From NCBI GenBank assembly GCA_964450495.1, contig CAYVFU010000017.1:1-64000 (forward strand): 64,000 bases of DNA, given 5' to 3'. Positions within the stretch are counted from its first letter, which is position 1. Each line of letters opens with the position of its first letter. Shown piece after piece: positions 25,125-34,062 of this stretch. Under the pieces are notes generated by a model. It saw only the letters and a list, made by a program, of their open reading frames with translations, did no database searches and was not told the DNA's origin. The stretch is from CALFUK01 sp964450495 (GTDB lineage Bacteria > Bacteroidota > Bacteroidia > Chitinophagales > Saprospiraceae). Both the position numbers and the translations under genes were made by a program.

Positions 25125-26465
25125 ATGCTTTTAGAATACTTCAAAAAGTTAACAGAGATTGGTGTTTATCAAAATCAGGACAGGCTCGATTCTGAAAAAA
25201 TTCTGATTGTCAATTTTATGTTTCTTGCTACTTTACCAATTTTTGCCTTTTACTTTTTGAAAAATCTACTTGATGGTGATTTCGGTTTCGCATTTTTCTA
25301 TGTAGTTTTTATCCTACTTAGCTCTGTTGTGCTCATTCTTAATAAGTATGGGAAGTATGCTGTGGCTAAGATTTATTCAATTATATTTTATACGACTATT
25401 TGTTTTGGTGTTCAATATTTATTTGGATCCGGAATGGTAATCGAATCTATGCAGTTAGTGTTTGTTGTAATAACAGCATATATAGTTGATAATCGATTTA
25501 CCTCTATTCTTATTGTCGCTATTATAACTATAGGATTTAGTGTCTTGAAATATATTGAGAATTTTCAGGACCCTATTTTTGCCGATAGGATTATGCTTCT
25601 TTCACCAATTTGCTTATTTATCATTAGTGTAATATTGATTGCATCATTTATCTATGATAGAAGAAATAAAGCAGAAAACTATATAAAACAGTATAGTGAA
25701 TATGAACAAAAACTTAAAATTAAAAATGAAGAGCTTGGAGGTCAAAAAGAGTTAATTACAGAACAAAATATGAAACTCGAAAAGAAGAACCATGAGCTCA
25801 ATCAATTTGCTTATATCGCTGCGCATGATTTGAAATCCCCAATAAGAAGTATGAAAAGTTTTGCTCAACTAGCGAAAATGAATTTGGATAAGAAAAATTA
25901 TGATAAAGTATATGATTATCTAAATACAATTACAACAAATACTTCTCACCTATATGATCTAATTCAAGATTTATTAAGCTATTCTTTGTTGGAAAAAGAT
26001 TCGATAGAACTTGAAATGGTTGACTTGAATGACATATTCGAATCTTGCAAATTGTTGATAAATGATAAATTAGGCAAATCAGTACAACTAATATCCAAAG
26101 AATTGCCTACAGTGAAAGTAAATGCACTTCAGTTTAAGCTATTGTTTCAAAATCTAATAGAGAACGGTCTAAAGTATAATAAATCTGAAATTCCAGAAAT
26201 AATCATAGAAGCGAAAAATTCGTATGATCACCACTTCATAAGTTTTACTGATAATGGTATTGGTGTTGACAATGAATATCAAGAACAAATTTTTGAAATG
26301 TTTAATCGCTTACATCCTTCTGTTGAATATGAAGGGAGTGGTTTAGGGTTGGCGATTTGCAGAAAGATAATGGACCGACATAAAGGTTCGATTACTATAG
26401 CAGATTCCTCAGAAAGAGGTTCCACATTTGTCATTAGATGGCCTATGTCATTAGAAGTTGATTAG
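25125..26465 (+). CDS. Membrane sensor histidine kinase
   Basis: 446-residue inner-membrane sensor kinase. The first 177 residues hold about six membrane helices without a recognisable periplasmic sensor. A coiled linker follows (188-226), then a HisKA dimerisation domain with AYIAAHDLKSPIRSM (His234 the phosphorylation site), and a HATPase_c domain with the N box (NLIENGLKYNKSE), DNGIGVD and GSGLGLAI. The HDLKSP motif places it in the subgroup common in Bacteroidota. There is no response regulator gene beside it, so its partner must be elsewhere. Signal unknown. Confidence 0.92.
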   Translation: MLLEYFKKLTEIGVYQNQDRLDSEKILIVNFMFLATLPIFAFYFLKNLLDGDFGFAFFYVVFILLSSVVLILNKYGKYAVAKIYSIIFYTTICFGVQYLFGSGMVIESMQLVFVVITAYIVDNRFTSILIVAIITIGFSVLKYIENFQDPIFADRIMLLSPICLFIISVILIASFIYDRRNKAENYIKQYSEYEQKLKIKNEELGGQKELITEQNMKLEKKNHELNQFAYIAAHDLKSPIRSMKSFAQLAKMNLDKKNYDKVYDYLNTITTNTSHLYDLIQDLLSYSLLEKDSIELEMVDLNDIFESCKLLINDKLGKSVQLISKELPTVKVNALQFKLLFQNLIENGLKYNKSEIPEIIIEAKNSYDHHFISFTDNGIGVDNEYQEQIFEMFNRLHPSVEYEGSGLGLAICRKIMDRHKGSITIADSSERGSTFVIRWPMSLEVD

Positions 26466-26473
26466 CCCCAAAA

Positions 26474-26779
26474 CTATAATTGCCTCAATTCTTTAGACAA
26501 TACCGCATCCAAATTTATAGGTCCATAAATATGTGGAAATCCCAAAGGATGCTGGTCTCCTTCAACTATTATCTGAGCAAGAATCAATGCAGGATCAATT
26601 TTTAAAATATACACTGATTTAATACCAAGAAAATGTTTGCCTAACACATACTCAAATTGCTCCTCAAAACAGTTGTGTATAAACCCTTCTTCCTCAAACC
26701 TTTTTGGATAATATTCATCCTTATCTTCAAATGTCTCAAAGTAAGAAGATTCTACAATGTGGTAAATAAACTCTGCCAT
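26474..26779 (-). CDS. DUF952 family protein
   Basis: 101-residue soluble protein. The family signature is visible: N-terminal FIYHIVESSYF, FEEEGFIHNCFEEQF in the middle and the C-terminal GFPHIYGPINLDAV. DUF952 proteins are related in fold to ADP-ribosyltransferases and RNA 2'-phosphotransferases, but have no settled function. It converges on the histidine kinase with only 8 bases between stops. Confidence 0.88.
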   Translation of the reverse strand: MAEFIYHIVESSYFETFEDKDEYYPKRFEEEGFIHNCFEEQFEYVLGKHFLGIKSVYILKIDPALILAQIIVEGDQHPLGFPHIYGPINLDAVLSKELRQL

Positions 26780-26909
26780 GTATGAATGTTCAGCAAGTGT
26801 AAAAGAAAATATTTAATCAATCAAAAATATATAATCTTCGATTTACCTGTTGAAATTTTATCGCACATATAGAAGTAAAGTAAATAATTAACACACTAAT
26901 TCTACAACA

Positions 26910-29381
26910 ATGAAATTTCTACTTCTACTTTTTACAATTATTATTACACTTCAAGTTCAAGCCAAATATTATTATGTAGATCCGGTTTCGGGATTAGACA
27001 CCAATGAAGGCACGAGTATTAAGCCTTGGAAGACTGTAAAACATGCCTTGGGAACTGACTCTCCAATCAAGGGAGGCGATATACTACAGCTAAAACCTGG
27101 TATTTATCAAGAAGAGTCTATCCGTGTCCAAATTCAAAGCCTTAACAAAAAGTTTATTAAAGTAAGAGGTGGAGCAGGTGTGATTTTTGATGGGTCTGAT
27201 CAAGCCATGTCTAATATTGATTTATGGACTCTTGTGGACTCAGATAAGCGAATCTATGTTTACAATAAGGCTGTCAAGCATAATGGTCAATTATCGAAAT
27301 TATTTTTTAGAGGCTTTTATGATTATAGGGGTGAACGAAATGCTCTCATTGCTTATAAAGATGGTGTCAATTTCCACTCAACTTATGAGACCAGCAGACT
27401 GATGCATTCAGAAATAAAAGTGGACACCATCTTGGGCCGAAGGTATTATGCTGGTCCAGGAACATTTTATGACTCTGAAAAAGATAGCCTTTATTTAAGG
27501 ATGAGTTTGCCTTCTTCCACTGCAGTGCCAGCAGAAAGGACATTGCCACCATTGGCACATAATGATTTGTCTGAAATTGAGATATTCATAGCCAAACCAC
27601 AAACAACCAACTTAGTAGGTTTTGATATTTCAGGCGATATCTATCTTCGATTTGAAAACATTAAGTTTTTTAATTTCCAACTTCCAATATTTAATATAAC
27701 TCACAAGAAAAAAGAAATTATCAGAGAAGTTAAGTTTCATAAGTGCGACTTTGAAAACAATAGTATGTGTATTATAACCTCACATGTGGATAGTATCCTC
27801 GTTCAGCAATGTAAATTTACTCAGCATATTCCTGATTATATTTCATTTAATGATGGTAAAGGAGGGACGCATTATGAGGACATTAATGGTGATACAATTG
27901 TCGCTACCAATCCAGCTTCAAGAATAACAGGTGATGCATTATTTTTTGGTAATAGGTCAAGAGGCATTAAGGTTCGCGACTGCAATTTTGAAGATATGTG
28001 GGATTGTGTACAATTTTCAAACAGTGCTCTGGAGGTTTTGCCAGATAGTACTAAAGTGCCAAAGCCAGATAAGTATCCAAAAGACTGCAAAGTTTACCGC
28101 AATACATTCAAAGAGGTAATGGACGATGCTGTAGAAATTAATAACGACGCGATGGATATAGATGTGTATGAAAATGAATTTTTAGAAGTAACCTTTGGCT
28201 TATCAATTTCTGGTCAACGAATTACTGATCAAGAAGATCCTAAAATTTATAAAAAAGGTAAAATATTCTATCATCATAATGTCGTAGATGCCGTACCAAA
28301 ATTTGGAGGTAGAGCTAACAGAAATCACAAGGGCTATCGTTACTCATTAAATTCCCCATTTATGGGCTCACATAATGTTGGGAAAAATACCAAGTGTGCA
28401 GTTAAAATGTATCACAACACGTTAAGGATGAGAAATGGATTTAAAAATCGTTGGATAGATTTAAAAAACAATAGGTACTTACCTAATCTTGTTGGTAGCG
28501 AATCTACTGCGATGATCCCAATAAGTGACGTCTCTGAAATTCCTGAAAAAGCTATGGAGGTCTATAATAATATTTTTGTTTTCGAGAATTTCAATTTTAA
28601 GATGGATACAGATATGAGGCTGTATACTGGTAAAGAATTGTGGAATGGTAATGTGTACCATCGAAAGTTGCCAGGCATTAACGTTCCATGCAGAGAAGAC
28701 ATACCATGTATCTCAGAAGGTACGTGTCTAGATTTTATTCCATGTACAGAGAAAAACTCATGTGATAGTCTATGTACAGAATTAAAACAGCCTATGTGGA
28801 AAACATTATTTCCATCTACTAGCGGCGAAGTGTCAAAGTCATATGCAAATCTAAATGAGTTTAGAGAAGATGTACATTTTTATAATCAAACTAAATTTTT
28901 AGGAAAGCGATTTGAAGAAGATGGTAATACTTTGACTACTCTTGAACTGACACCAAACTTTAAAATCAAGTCTACTAGCATCGCTGCTACAGGTGCAATT
29001 GACCTTTCTATCAAGGAAGGATGGCCTCAGATTAATTTGGGTGAACAATTTAGAGGAGCAAAACCACCAATTATTGTAGAATCATTGACTGAGAATACAA
29101 AGAAATCTGTAAAATTGGAATTTGAAAATGATCGCATTTTTCCAAACCCTTTTAAAGATAAAATTCATATATCTGTGGACCAGTCTCAAGATGGGCCACT
29201 AACAATTCTACTCTTTGATGTTTTAGGGAAACCAGTTTCTACTATTTATAATAACCCCAAACATTTATACGGCCAAGAACTGATTTATTGGAATGCAGCA
29301 AACTGCCCAGCTGGTACATACTACGTTCGCATTGAAAAACCAGATGGCATTAAAACAATCAAAGTCATTAAGTCTGAATAA
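26910..29381 (+). CDS. Secreted parallel beta-helix protein, T9SS cargo
   Basis: 823-residue secreted or surface protein. A signal peptide (about 1-18) is followed by GTSIKPWKTVKHAL, the usual opening of right-handed parallel beta-helix proteins. The helix body runs to about 560 with spaced IFNITHKKK, HKCDFENNSM and similar rungs. A Cys-rich loop lies near 590-640. The C-terminal 85 residues (FPNPFKDKIHISV to PAGTYYVRIEKPDG) form a T9SS type A sorting domain. Such proteins are usually polysaccharide lyases or surface carbohydrate binders, but no catalytic residues can be named. A single gene closed by a terminator. Confidence 0.88.
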   Translation: MKFLLLLFTIIITLQVQAKYYYVDPVSGLDTNEGTSIKPWKTVKHALGTDSPIKGGDILQLKPGIYQEESIRVQIQSLNKKFIKVRGGAGVIFDGSDQAMSNIDLWTLVDSDKRIYVYNKAVKHNGQLSKLFFRGFYDYRGERNALIAYKDGVNFHSTYETSRLMHSEIKVDTILGRRYYAGPGTFYDSEKDSLYLRMSLPSSTAVPAERTLPPLAHNDLSEIEIFIAKPQTTNLVGFDISGDIYLRFENIKFFNFQLPIFNITHKKKEIIREVKFHKCDFENNSMCIITSHVDSILVQQCKFTQHIPDYISFNDGKGGTHYEDINGDTIVATNPASRITGDALFFGNRSRGIKVRDCNFEDMWDCVQFSNSALEVLPDSTKVPKPDKYPKDCKVYRNTFKEVMDDAVEINNDAMDIDVYENEFLEVTFGLSISGQRITDQEDPKIYKKGKIFYHHNVVDAVPKFGGRANRNHKGYRYSLNSPFMGSHNVGKNTKCAVKMYHNTLRMRNGFKNRWIDLKNNRYLPNLVGSESTAMIPISDVSEIPEKAMEVYNNIFVFENFNFKMDTDMRLYTGKELWNGNVYHRKLPGINVPCREDIPCISEGTCLDFIPCTEKNSCDSLCTELKQPMWKTLFPSTSGEVSKSYANLNEFREDVHFYNQTKFLGKRFEEDGNTLTTLELTPNFKIKSTSIAATGAIDLSIKEGWPQINLGEQFRGAKPPIIVESLTENTKKSVKLEFENDRIFPNPFKDKIHISVDQSQDGPLTILLFDVLGKPVSTIYNNPKHLYGQELIYWNAANCPAGTYYVRIEKPDGIKTIKVIKSE

Positions 29382-29409
29382 ACTTTAATAAGACCAATTT
29401 AAATAAAAC

Positions 29410-29444
29410 AAAGCCTGAAAATTCAATTGAAAATTTCAGGCTTT
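29410..29444. terminator. Bidirectional terminator between convergent genes
   Basis: AAAGCCTGAAA / TTTCAGGCTTT, perfect 11-base arms with an A-rich left flank and T-rich right flank. It lies between the beta-helix gene (plus) and the acyl-CoA ligase gene (minus) and can serve both. Confidence 0.85.
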
Positions 29445-29477
29445 ATTTTTTATGCGCGTATTAAAAAAATATGCTTA

Positions 29478-31040
29478 TTACGATTTTTCAGCCAACTGCT
29501 TACGCAATTCTTTTTTTAGAATTTTTCCAGTAGCACTCATCGGTAGAGCAGCTATAAATTCAATTTCGCGTGGATATTTATAGGCAGCAATATTTTCTTT
29601 GCAATAAGCTTGTAAGTCTTCTGCTGATATGGATTGGCCTTCTTCTAATACGACGTAAGCTTTGATTTCTTCACCCATTTTTTCATCAGGAATTCCGATA
29701 ACGGCAACAAGAGAAACTGCGTCATGTTTGATCATCATTTCTTCAACTTCTCTTGGGTAGACATTTAAGCCTCCTCTGATGATCATGTCTTTAGTTCTGT
29801 CTACGATGAAATAATAACCATCCTCATCCTTGATTGCAACATCGCCAGAATGTAACCATCCATTAACTAAGGTTTTGGCATTGGCTTCAGGCTTTTTATA
29901 ATAACCTTTCATGACGTTATGGCCTCTATATAACAACTCACCTCTATCACCAACTGGAACTTCGTTGCCTTGATCATCGACCAATTTTACCTCGACTCCC
30001 CATACAGGAGTTCCTACAGATCCAGCCTTTATTTCTTTATTCAAATGGTTAAATGTGACAACTGGAGAACCTTCAGACATGCCATATCCTTCTAAGACTG
30101 GTACCTTAAATCTAGCTTCAAAATCATGCAAGACTTGTACAGGTAATGCTGCCCCTCCTGACATGCCTAGTCGAAGATTATTAGCGATGCTTTCATAATC
30201 AAATTTGTCTTCTTTATAGTTTAATAAGCCCCAATACATTGTAGGCACACCTGCGAATAAAGTGACCTTATGTTTTTGCATTAAACCAAAGACAGTCTCC
30301 GCTTCAAATCGTGGCAATAATATACTATGCGTCCCTCTATAAATACCTGCATTCATTAAACACGTCATTGCAAATATGTGGAATAGAGGCAACACAATAA
30401 GTGAGGTATCTTCTGAAGACATATTACCGAGATCAGCTGCAAGAACAGCATTTAGCATTAAGTTAGAGTGTGTTAACTCAGCTCCTTTTGGCCTACCTGT
30501 TGTTCCAGATGTGTATATGATTACCGCTGTGTCTTCTGCACTCGTTTGTGCTGTCTCCGTAGTTGGTGCTTGACCAGCCATTAGTGAACCCAAGGTATGT
30601 GTCCCTTCAATAGGAGAAGGGTCAGTTGGCTTAGCAGTGATCATGTAAAAATGTTTACAGGTATCGACTTTTTGGAAAGCCGCATATCCCATCTCTCCCA
30701 TAGGCAAATCAGGTGTCCCTTGAAAACAAAAATATGCTTTAGCATCACTATCCGTCAAGTGATATTCTATCTCATCCGTTTTTAGCAACACACTAAGTGG
30801 GACCACAGTAGCTCCAGCTTTTAATATCCCAAAATAGATCATTGGAAAATAAGGAAGATTAAAACAACTTAAGCCTACTTTATCTCCATGACCAATTCCT
30901 GCAGCCTTCAAACCATTTGCGATTTGATTTGCAGCACCATTGACTTGAGCAAAGTTTAATGTCGTGTCCCCAAATGTAAATGCTGCTTTACCTGCATGTC
31001 TTTTTGCAGAGTCTTCTAGTACGACAGATAGATTTAACAT
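29478..31040 (-). CDS. Long-chain fatty-acid-CoA ligase (AMP-binding)
   Basis: 520-residue ATP-dependent acyl-CoA synthetase. Motifs in order: P-loop-like IIYTSGTTGRPKGAELTH, VLEGYGMSEGSPV, WLHSGDVA, DRTKDMIIRGGLNVYPREVEE and the C-terminal catalytic lysine in ATGKILKKELRKQ. It activates a carboxylate to acyl-AMP, then acyl-CoA; the FadD-like sequence favours medium or long fatty acids. I use the ATG at 31040 (LNLSVVLEDSA); the upstream frame adds 36 residues without any domain. With tesB in the window it points to fatty-acid turnover, but the two are not adjacent. Confidence 0.93.
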   Translation of the reverse strand: MLNLSVVLEDSAKRHAGKAAFTFGDTTLNFAQVNGAANQIANGLKAAGIGHGDKVGLSCFNLPYFPMIYFGILKAGATVVPLSVLLKTDEIEYHLTDSDAKAYFCFQGTPDLPMGEMGYAAFQKVDTCKHFYMITAKPTDPSPIEGTHTLGSLMAGQAPTTETAQTSAEDTAVIIYTSGTTGRPKGAELTHSNLMLNAVLAADLGNMSSEDTSLIVLPLFHIFAMTCLMNAGIYRGTHSILLPRFEAETVFGLMQKHKVTLFAGVPTMYWGLLNYKEDKFDYESIANNLRLGMSGGAALPVQVLHDFEARFKVPVLEGYGMSEGSPVVTFNHLNKEIKAGSVGTPVWGVEVKLVDDQGNEVPVGDRGELLYRGHNVMKGYYKKPEANAKTLVNGWLHSGDVAIKDEDGYYFIVDRTKDMIIRGGLNVYPREVEEMMIKHDAVSLVAVIGIPDEKMGEEIKAYVVLEEGQSISAEDLQAYCKENIAAYKYPREIEFIAALPMSATGKILKKELRKQLAEKS

Positions 31041-31365
31041 GTAATATTTTTTCAGTGAATAATGAGCACGTAATGTAAATGAAATTTTCAAACTCACTAA
31101 CCATGAAGTTGCTTTTTCTCTTTTAAAAATGTTAACTATTGTGTGCAAAGAGCAATAAAGGCATGGAAAGTAGCCGTTGGGTTTACCTCAAAACCTTCAG
31201 ATACAAGCTAAATTCCAGATCAACCAATGTTGAGAAATAGTATGTGGGTATTGTTCCATTAAATGGATTTTGCTATCAGTTGTATTTAACAAAAAAAATA
31301 ACAGTTTAAACTGAAGATTTAGTTAGACTTTTATTTTTTAACTATTTACTGTTCTTAAGCAAGCA
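31041..31365. other. Intergenic stretch without gene
   Basis: AT-rich, no open frame with any recognisable feature. One perfect 12-base palindrome (CAGTTTAAACTG, 31302-31313) was seen, too far from the acyl-CoA ligase start for a confident operator call. Confidence 0.6.
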
Positions 31366-31965
31366 CTAACAAATTTCCTCAAAAATATTCTTCTTAATTG
31401 ACGGCCACTCATCTTTTAAAATACTGAAGTAAACTGTGTCTCTTCTAAATCCATCTTCCATTACTGTATGGCTTCGCAATGTGCCTTCTTGTGTTGCTCC
31501 GATTTTTAACATGGCCTTTTGAGATTGAAGGTTTCTTGCATCCGTTTTTAATTCAACTCGCCTCATCCCCAATGTGTCAAATGCGTAGCCAATCATTAAT
31601 CGTTTTTGCTCTTTGTTTAAGCCCGTACCTTGGAAATCTTTTCCTATCCAAGTCGCTCCGATTTCTAGTCGCTCATTATCATTAGAAATATTCAGATAAC
31701 TGGTGCTTCCAGAATATTCTTGAGCCTTTTTATCAAAACTAATAAAAGGGAATCGACTGCCTTCTAAGCGCTGCCGAATAGCTTGATCTATATACGCTTT
31801 GAGTTTATCTTCACTATTTACCTGCTGGGGTGAGTATTGAAGTAGTTTTTCATTGCGAATGGCGATGGGTAGAAGATTGTTGTAGTCATCTGCGATAAGA
31901 GGTCTTAGTTTAATTCTGTCATTTTCTAAGATAATATCTACAGAGGTATCAAAACTTGTTGCCAT
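31366..31965 (-). CDS. GNAT-family acetyltransferase (RimJ/RimL-like)
   Basis: 199-residue acetyltransferase of the RimJ/RimL branch. It opens with ILENDRIKLRPLIADDYNNL, the usual start of that group, followed by TWIGKDFQGTGLNKEQKRLM, the acetyl-CoA loop, and RVELKTDARNLQSQKAMLKIGA, with EGTLRSH and GFRRDTVYFSILKDEW as in ribosomal-protein and amino-sugar acetyltransferases. Substrate unknown. Single gene, divergent from the MDR oxidoreductase. Confidence 0.88.
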   Translation of the reverse strand: MATSFDTSVDIILENDRIKLRPLIADDYNNLLPIAIRNEKLLQYSPQQVNSEDKLKAYIDQAIRQRLEGSRFPFISFDKKAQEYSGSTSYLNISNDNERLEIGATWIGKDFQGTGLNKEQKRLMIGYAFDTLGMRRVELKTDARNLQSQKAMLKIGATQEGTLRSHTVMEDGFRRDTVYFSILKDEWPSIKKNIFEEIC

Positions 31966-32012
31966 AACATTCGTTTATTGTATTTTACGCTTTCTAAACA
32001 TAAATATAGTTA

Positions 32013-33008
32013 ATGAGTAATCAACAAGTAAGATTAAAAGAAAGACCAATTGGAATGACATCAGCTTCAACATGGGAGATGACAACTGACGAAATACCAG
32101 AACCAGGTGCCGGTGAGTTTTTGTGTAAGATAGAATACGTCTCACTGGATCCGGCCATGAGAGGCTGGATCAATGATGTTCGATCATATATCCCTCCAGT
32201 CGGACTTGGTGAAGTGATGCGAGCTGGTACGTGCGGAACGGTTGTAAAAAGTAATCACCCAGATTACAAAGAAGGGGACTTTGTTGTTGGGAGTTTAGGT
32301 GTACAACAGTATGCTGTATCTGATGGAAAATTTTGCTACAAATCAGACACATTTGGTTTGCCTAAAGAGAAGTTTTTAGGCGTGCTTGGAATGCCTGGAT
32401 TTACAGCTTATTTCGGTTTGCTTGACATCACGAATCCACAAGAAGGAGAGACATTGGTTGTCTCAGGTGCCGCAGGCGCGGTAGGTAGTGTCGTTGGACA
32501 AATTGGCAAAATCAAAGGTTGTAAAGTTATCGGTATCGCAGGTGGACCTGAGAAATGCGCGACCGTTGTCAATGACTATGGCTTTGATGCTTGTATTGAT
32601 TATAAGAATGATAATGTACCACAAGCATTAAAAGAACATTGCCCAAAAGGGATTGACATCTATTTCGACAATGTGGGTGGTGATATTTTAGATCACTGTT
32701 TAGCTAAATTGCGTTTTAAAGGAAGAGTATCACTGTGTGGAGCTATTTCACAATATAATTCTGAGACAGGTCCAGTTGGTCCTAAAAATTATTTGTCCAT
32801 ATTGGTGAACAGTGCAAAAATGGAAGGATTTATTGTCATGAATTACCAAGACAGATACATGGAAGCAGCTAAGCAATTAGGCGAGTGGATGATGTCTGGT
32901 CAGTTGAAATCCAAAGAAACAGTTATTGAAGGAATAGATACTTTTCCAGATACATTTAATAGACTATTTACTGGAAACAAATTAGGTAAACTTGTTATAA
33001 AGGCTTAA
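32013..33008 (+). CDS. NADP-dependent medium-chain oxidoreductase (PTGR/YncB-like)
   Basis: 331-residue MDR-family reductase without zinc ligands. The cofactor loop is in SGAAGAVGSVVGQIGKI (AAxGxxG), with GMPGFTAYFGL before it and FDNVGGDILD after. The N-terminal region (YVSLDPAMRGWI) is typical of prostaglandin-reductase-like and leukotriene B4 12-hydroxydehydrogenase-like enzymes that reduce alpha,beta-unsaturated ketones or aldehydes. The physiological role is probably detoxification of reactive carbonyls; this is family knowledge. It stands alone. The 226 bases after it hold no gene. Confidence 0.92.
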   Translation: MSNQQVRLKERPIGMTSASTWEMTTDEIPEPGAGEFLCKIEYVSLDPAMRGWINDVRSYIPPVGLGEVMRAGTCGTVVKSNHPDYKEGDFVVGSLGVQQYAVSDGKFCYKSDTFGLPKEKFLGVLGMPGFTAYFGLLDITNPQEGETLVVSGAAGAVGSVVGQIGKIKGCKVIGIAGGPEKCATVVNDYGFDACIDYKNDNVPQALKEHCPKGIDIYFDNVGGDILDHCLAKLRFKGRVSLCGAISQYNSETGPVGPKNYLSILVNSAKMEGFIVMNYQDRYMEAAKQLGEWMMSGQLKSKETVIEGIDTFPDTFNRLFTGNKLGKLVIKA

Positions 33009-33234
33009 GCCTCTGAATAAGTAGAATGTACTAGTCTAAAGGGGCATCAGTTACACTTTAAAAGGAAAAATGATAATTTATCACCTACGGCTTGTCGTAA
33101 CTTGCTATAACTGGAATAAGATGATAGTACAAATCGTCATTCGTCGTTAAAATCGATTCATTCGTACCAAAAGTTGCATTTCAACCAATGGTAGTCTTAA
33201 TTTTACAAAATCAACAAAACACTTAAATATTCTT

Positions 33235-33987
33235 ATGAAACAATTATTTACGTTAACACTTGTCTTTTTACTGAATTTTTCAGCGGTCAACTATCTCGTT
33301 GGTCAAAATGTCGATGAAATCATTGATACTTACCTAGAAACTATCGGAGGAGTTGAAAAATTGGCGTCAATTAAAAGTATGAAGATGAAAGGAAAAGCAA
33401 ATTCCTTTGGAATGGATTTTCCAATAACAGTCATCTCTTCTGCACCGAATAAAATGAAAATGGTGATCGAGTTTCAAGGCAAAGAAATAACACAAATGGC
33501 CTTTGATGGAGAAACTGCTTGGACGACAAATTTTATGACTATGGAGGCAGAAAAAATGACTTCAGAACAGACAAAAATCTTTAAAGAAACATCTGATTTT
33601 CCTGATGCTTTTTTGAATTATAAAGATAAAGGCTATGTAGCTACTTTGGAAGGCGAAGAAGACATCGAAGGTGTGCCATGCTTTAAAGTAAAATTGAACA
33701 AAGGAACAATTACAGTAGATGATAAAGAAGAGACTATGCAGTCAATTTATTATTTTGATAAAGAGACATACGTACCTATTATGACAGAAGAGTTTGCTTT
33801 GGTAGGAGAGATGAAAGGTAAGTCAACTCAATCATTTTTTAGTGATTATGACGAAGTTGATGGTCTTGTTTTTCCATACACCATGTCTCAAAAAATAGAT
33901 GGACAAACGATGATGGAAGGAACATTTGAGACTGTTGAAATAAACCTAGAAGTCGAAGATGGTGCATTTGCATTTCCAGAAAAATAA
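33235..33987 (+). CDS. Outer-membrane lipoprotein-sorting-like (LolA/LppX fold) protein
   Basis: 250-residue exported protein with a cleavable signal peptide (about 1-22). DEIIDTYLETIGGVEKLASI and MKMKGKANSFGMD are typical of LolA/LolB-fold proteins in Bacteroidota. Many short beta strands follow, with YYFDKETYVPIM and FFSDYDEVDGLVFPY in the C-terminal half. These fold as an open half-barrel binding lipid; it may carry a lipid or lipoprotein across the periplasm. It has no lipobox. A terminator separates it from the next gene. Confidence 0.8.
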   Translation: MKQLFTLTLVFLLNFSAVNYLVGQNVDEIIDTYLETIGGVEKLASIKSMKMKGKANSFGMDFPITVISSAPNKMKMVIEFQGKEITQMAFDGETAWTTNFMTMEAEKMTSEQTKIFKETSDFPDAFLNYKDKGYVATLEGEEDIEGVPCFKVKLNKGTITVDDKEETMQSIYYFDKETYVPIMTEEFALVGEMKGKSTQSFFSDYDEVDGLVFPYTMSQKIDGQTMMEGTFETVEINLEVEDGAFAFPEK

Positions 33988-34010
33988 CAATTAGTAATTT
34001 AGAAGCAGTT

Positions 34011-34036
34011 GAAGCCCTTGCTCGTGCGAGGGCTTC
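34011..34036 (+). terminator. Terminator after LolA-like gene
   Basis: GAAGCCCTTGC / GCGAGGGCTTC with a 4-base loop and one G-U pair, followed by TTTTAATT, 23 bases after the stop codon. Confidence 0.82.
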
Positions 34037-34062
34037 TTTTAATTAATCTGAATTTTTAATAC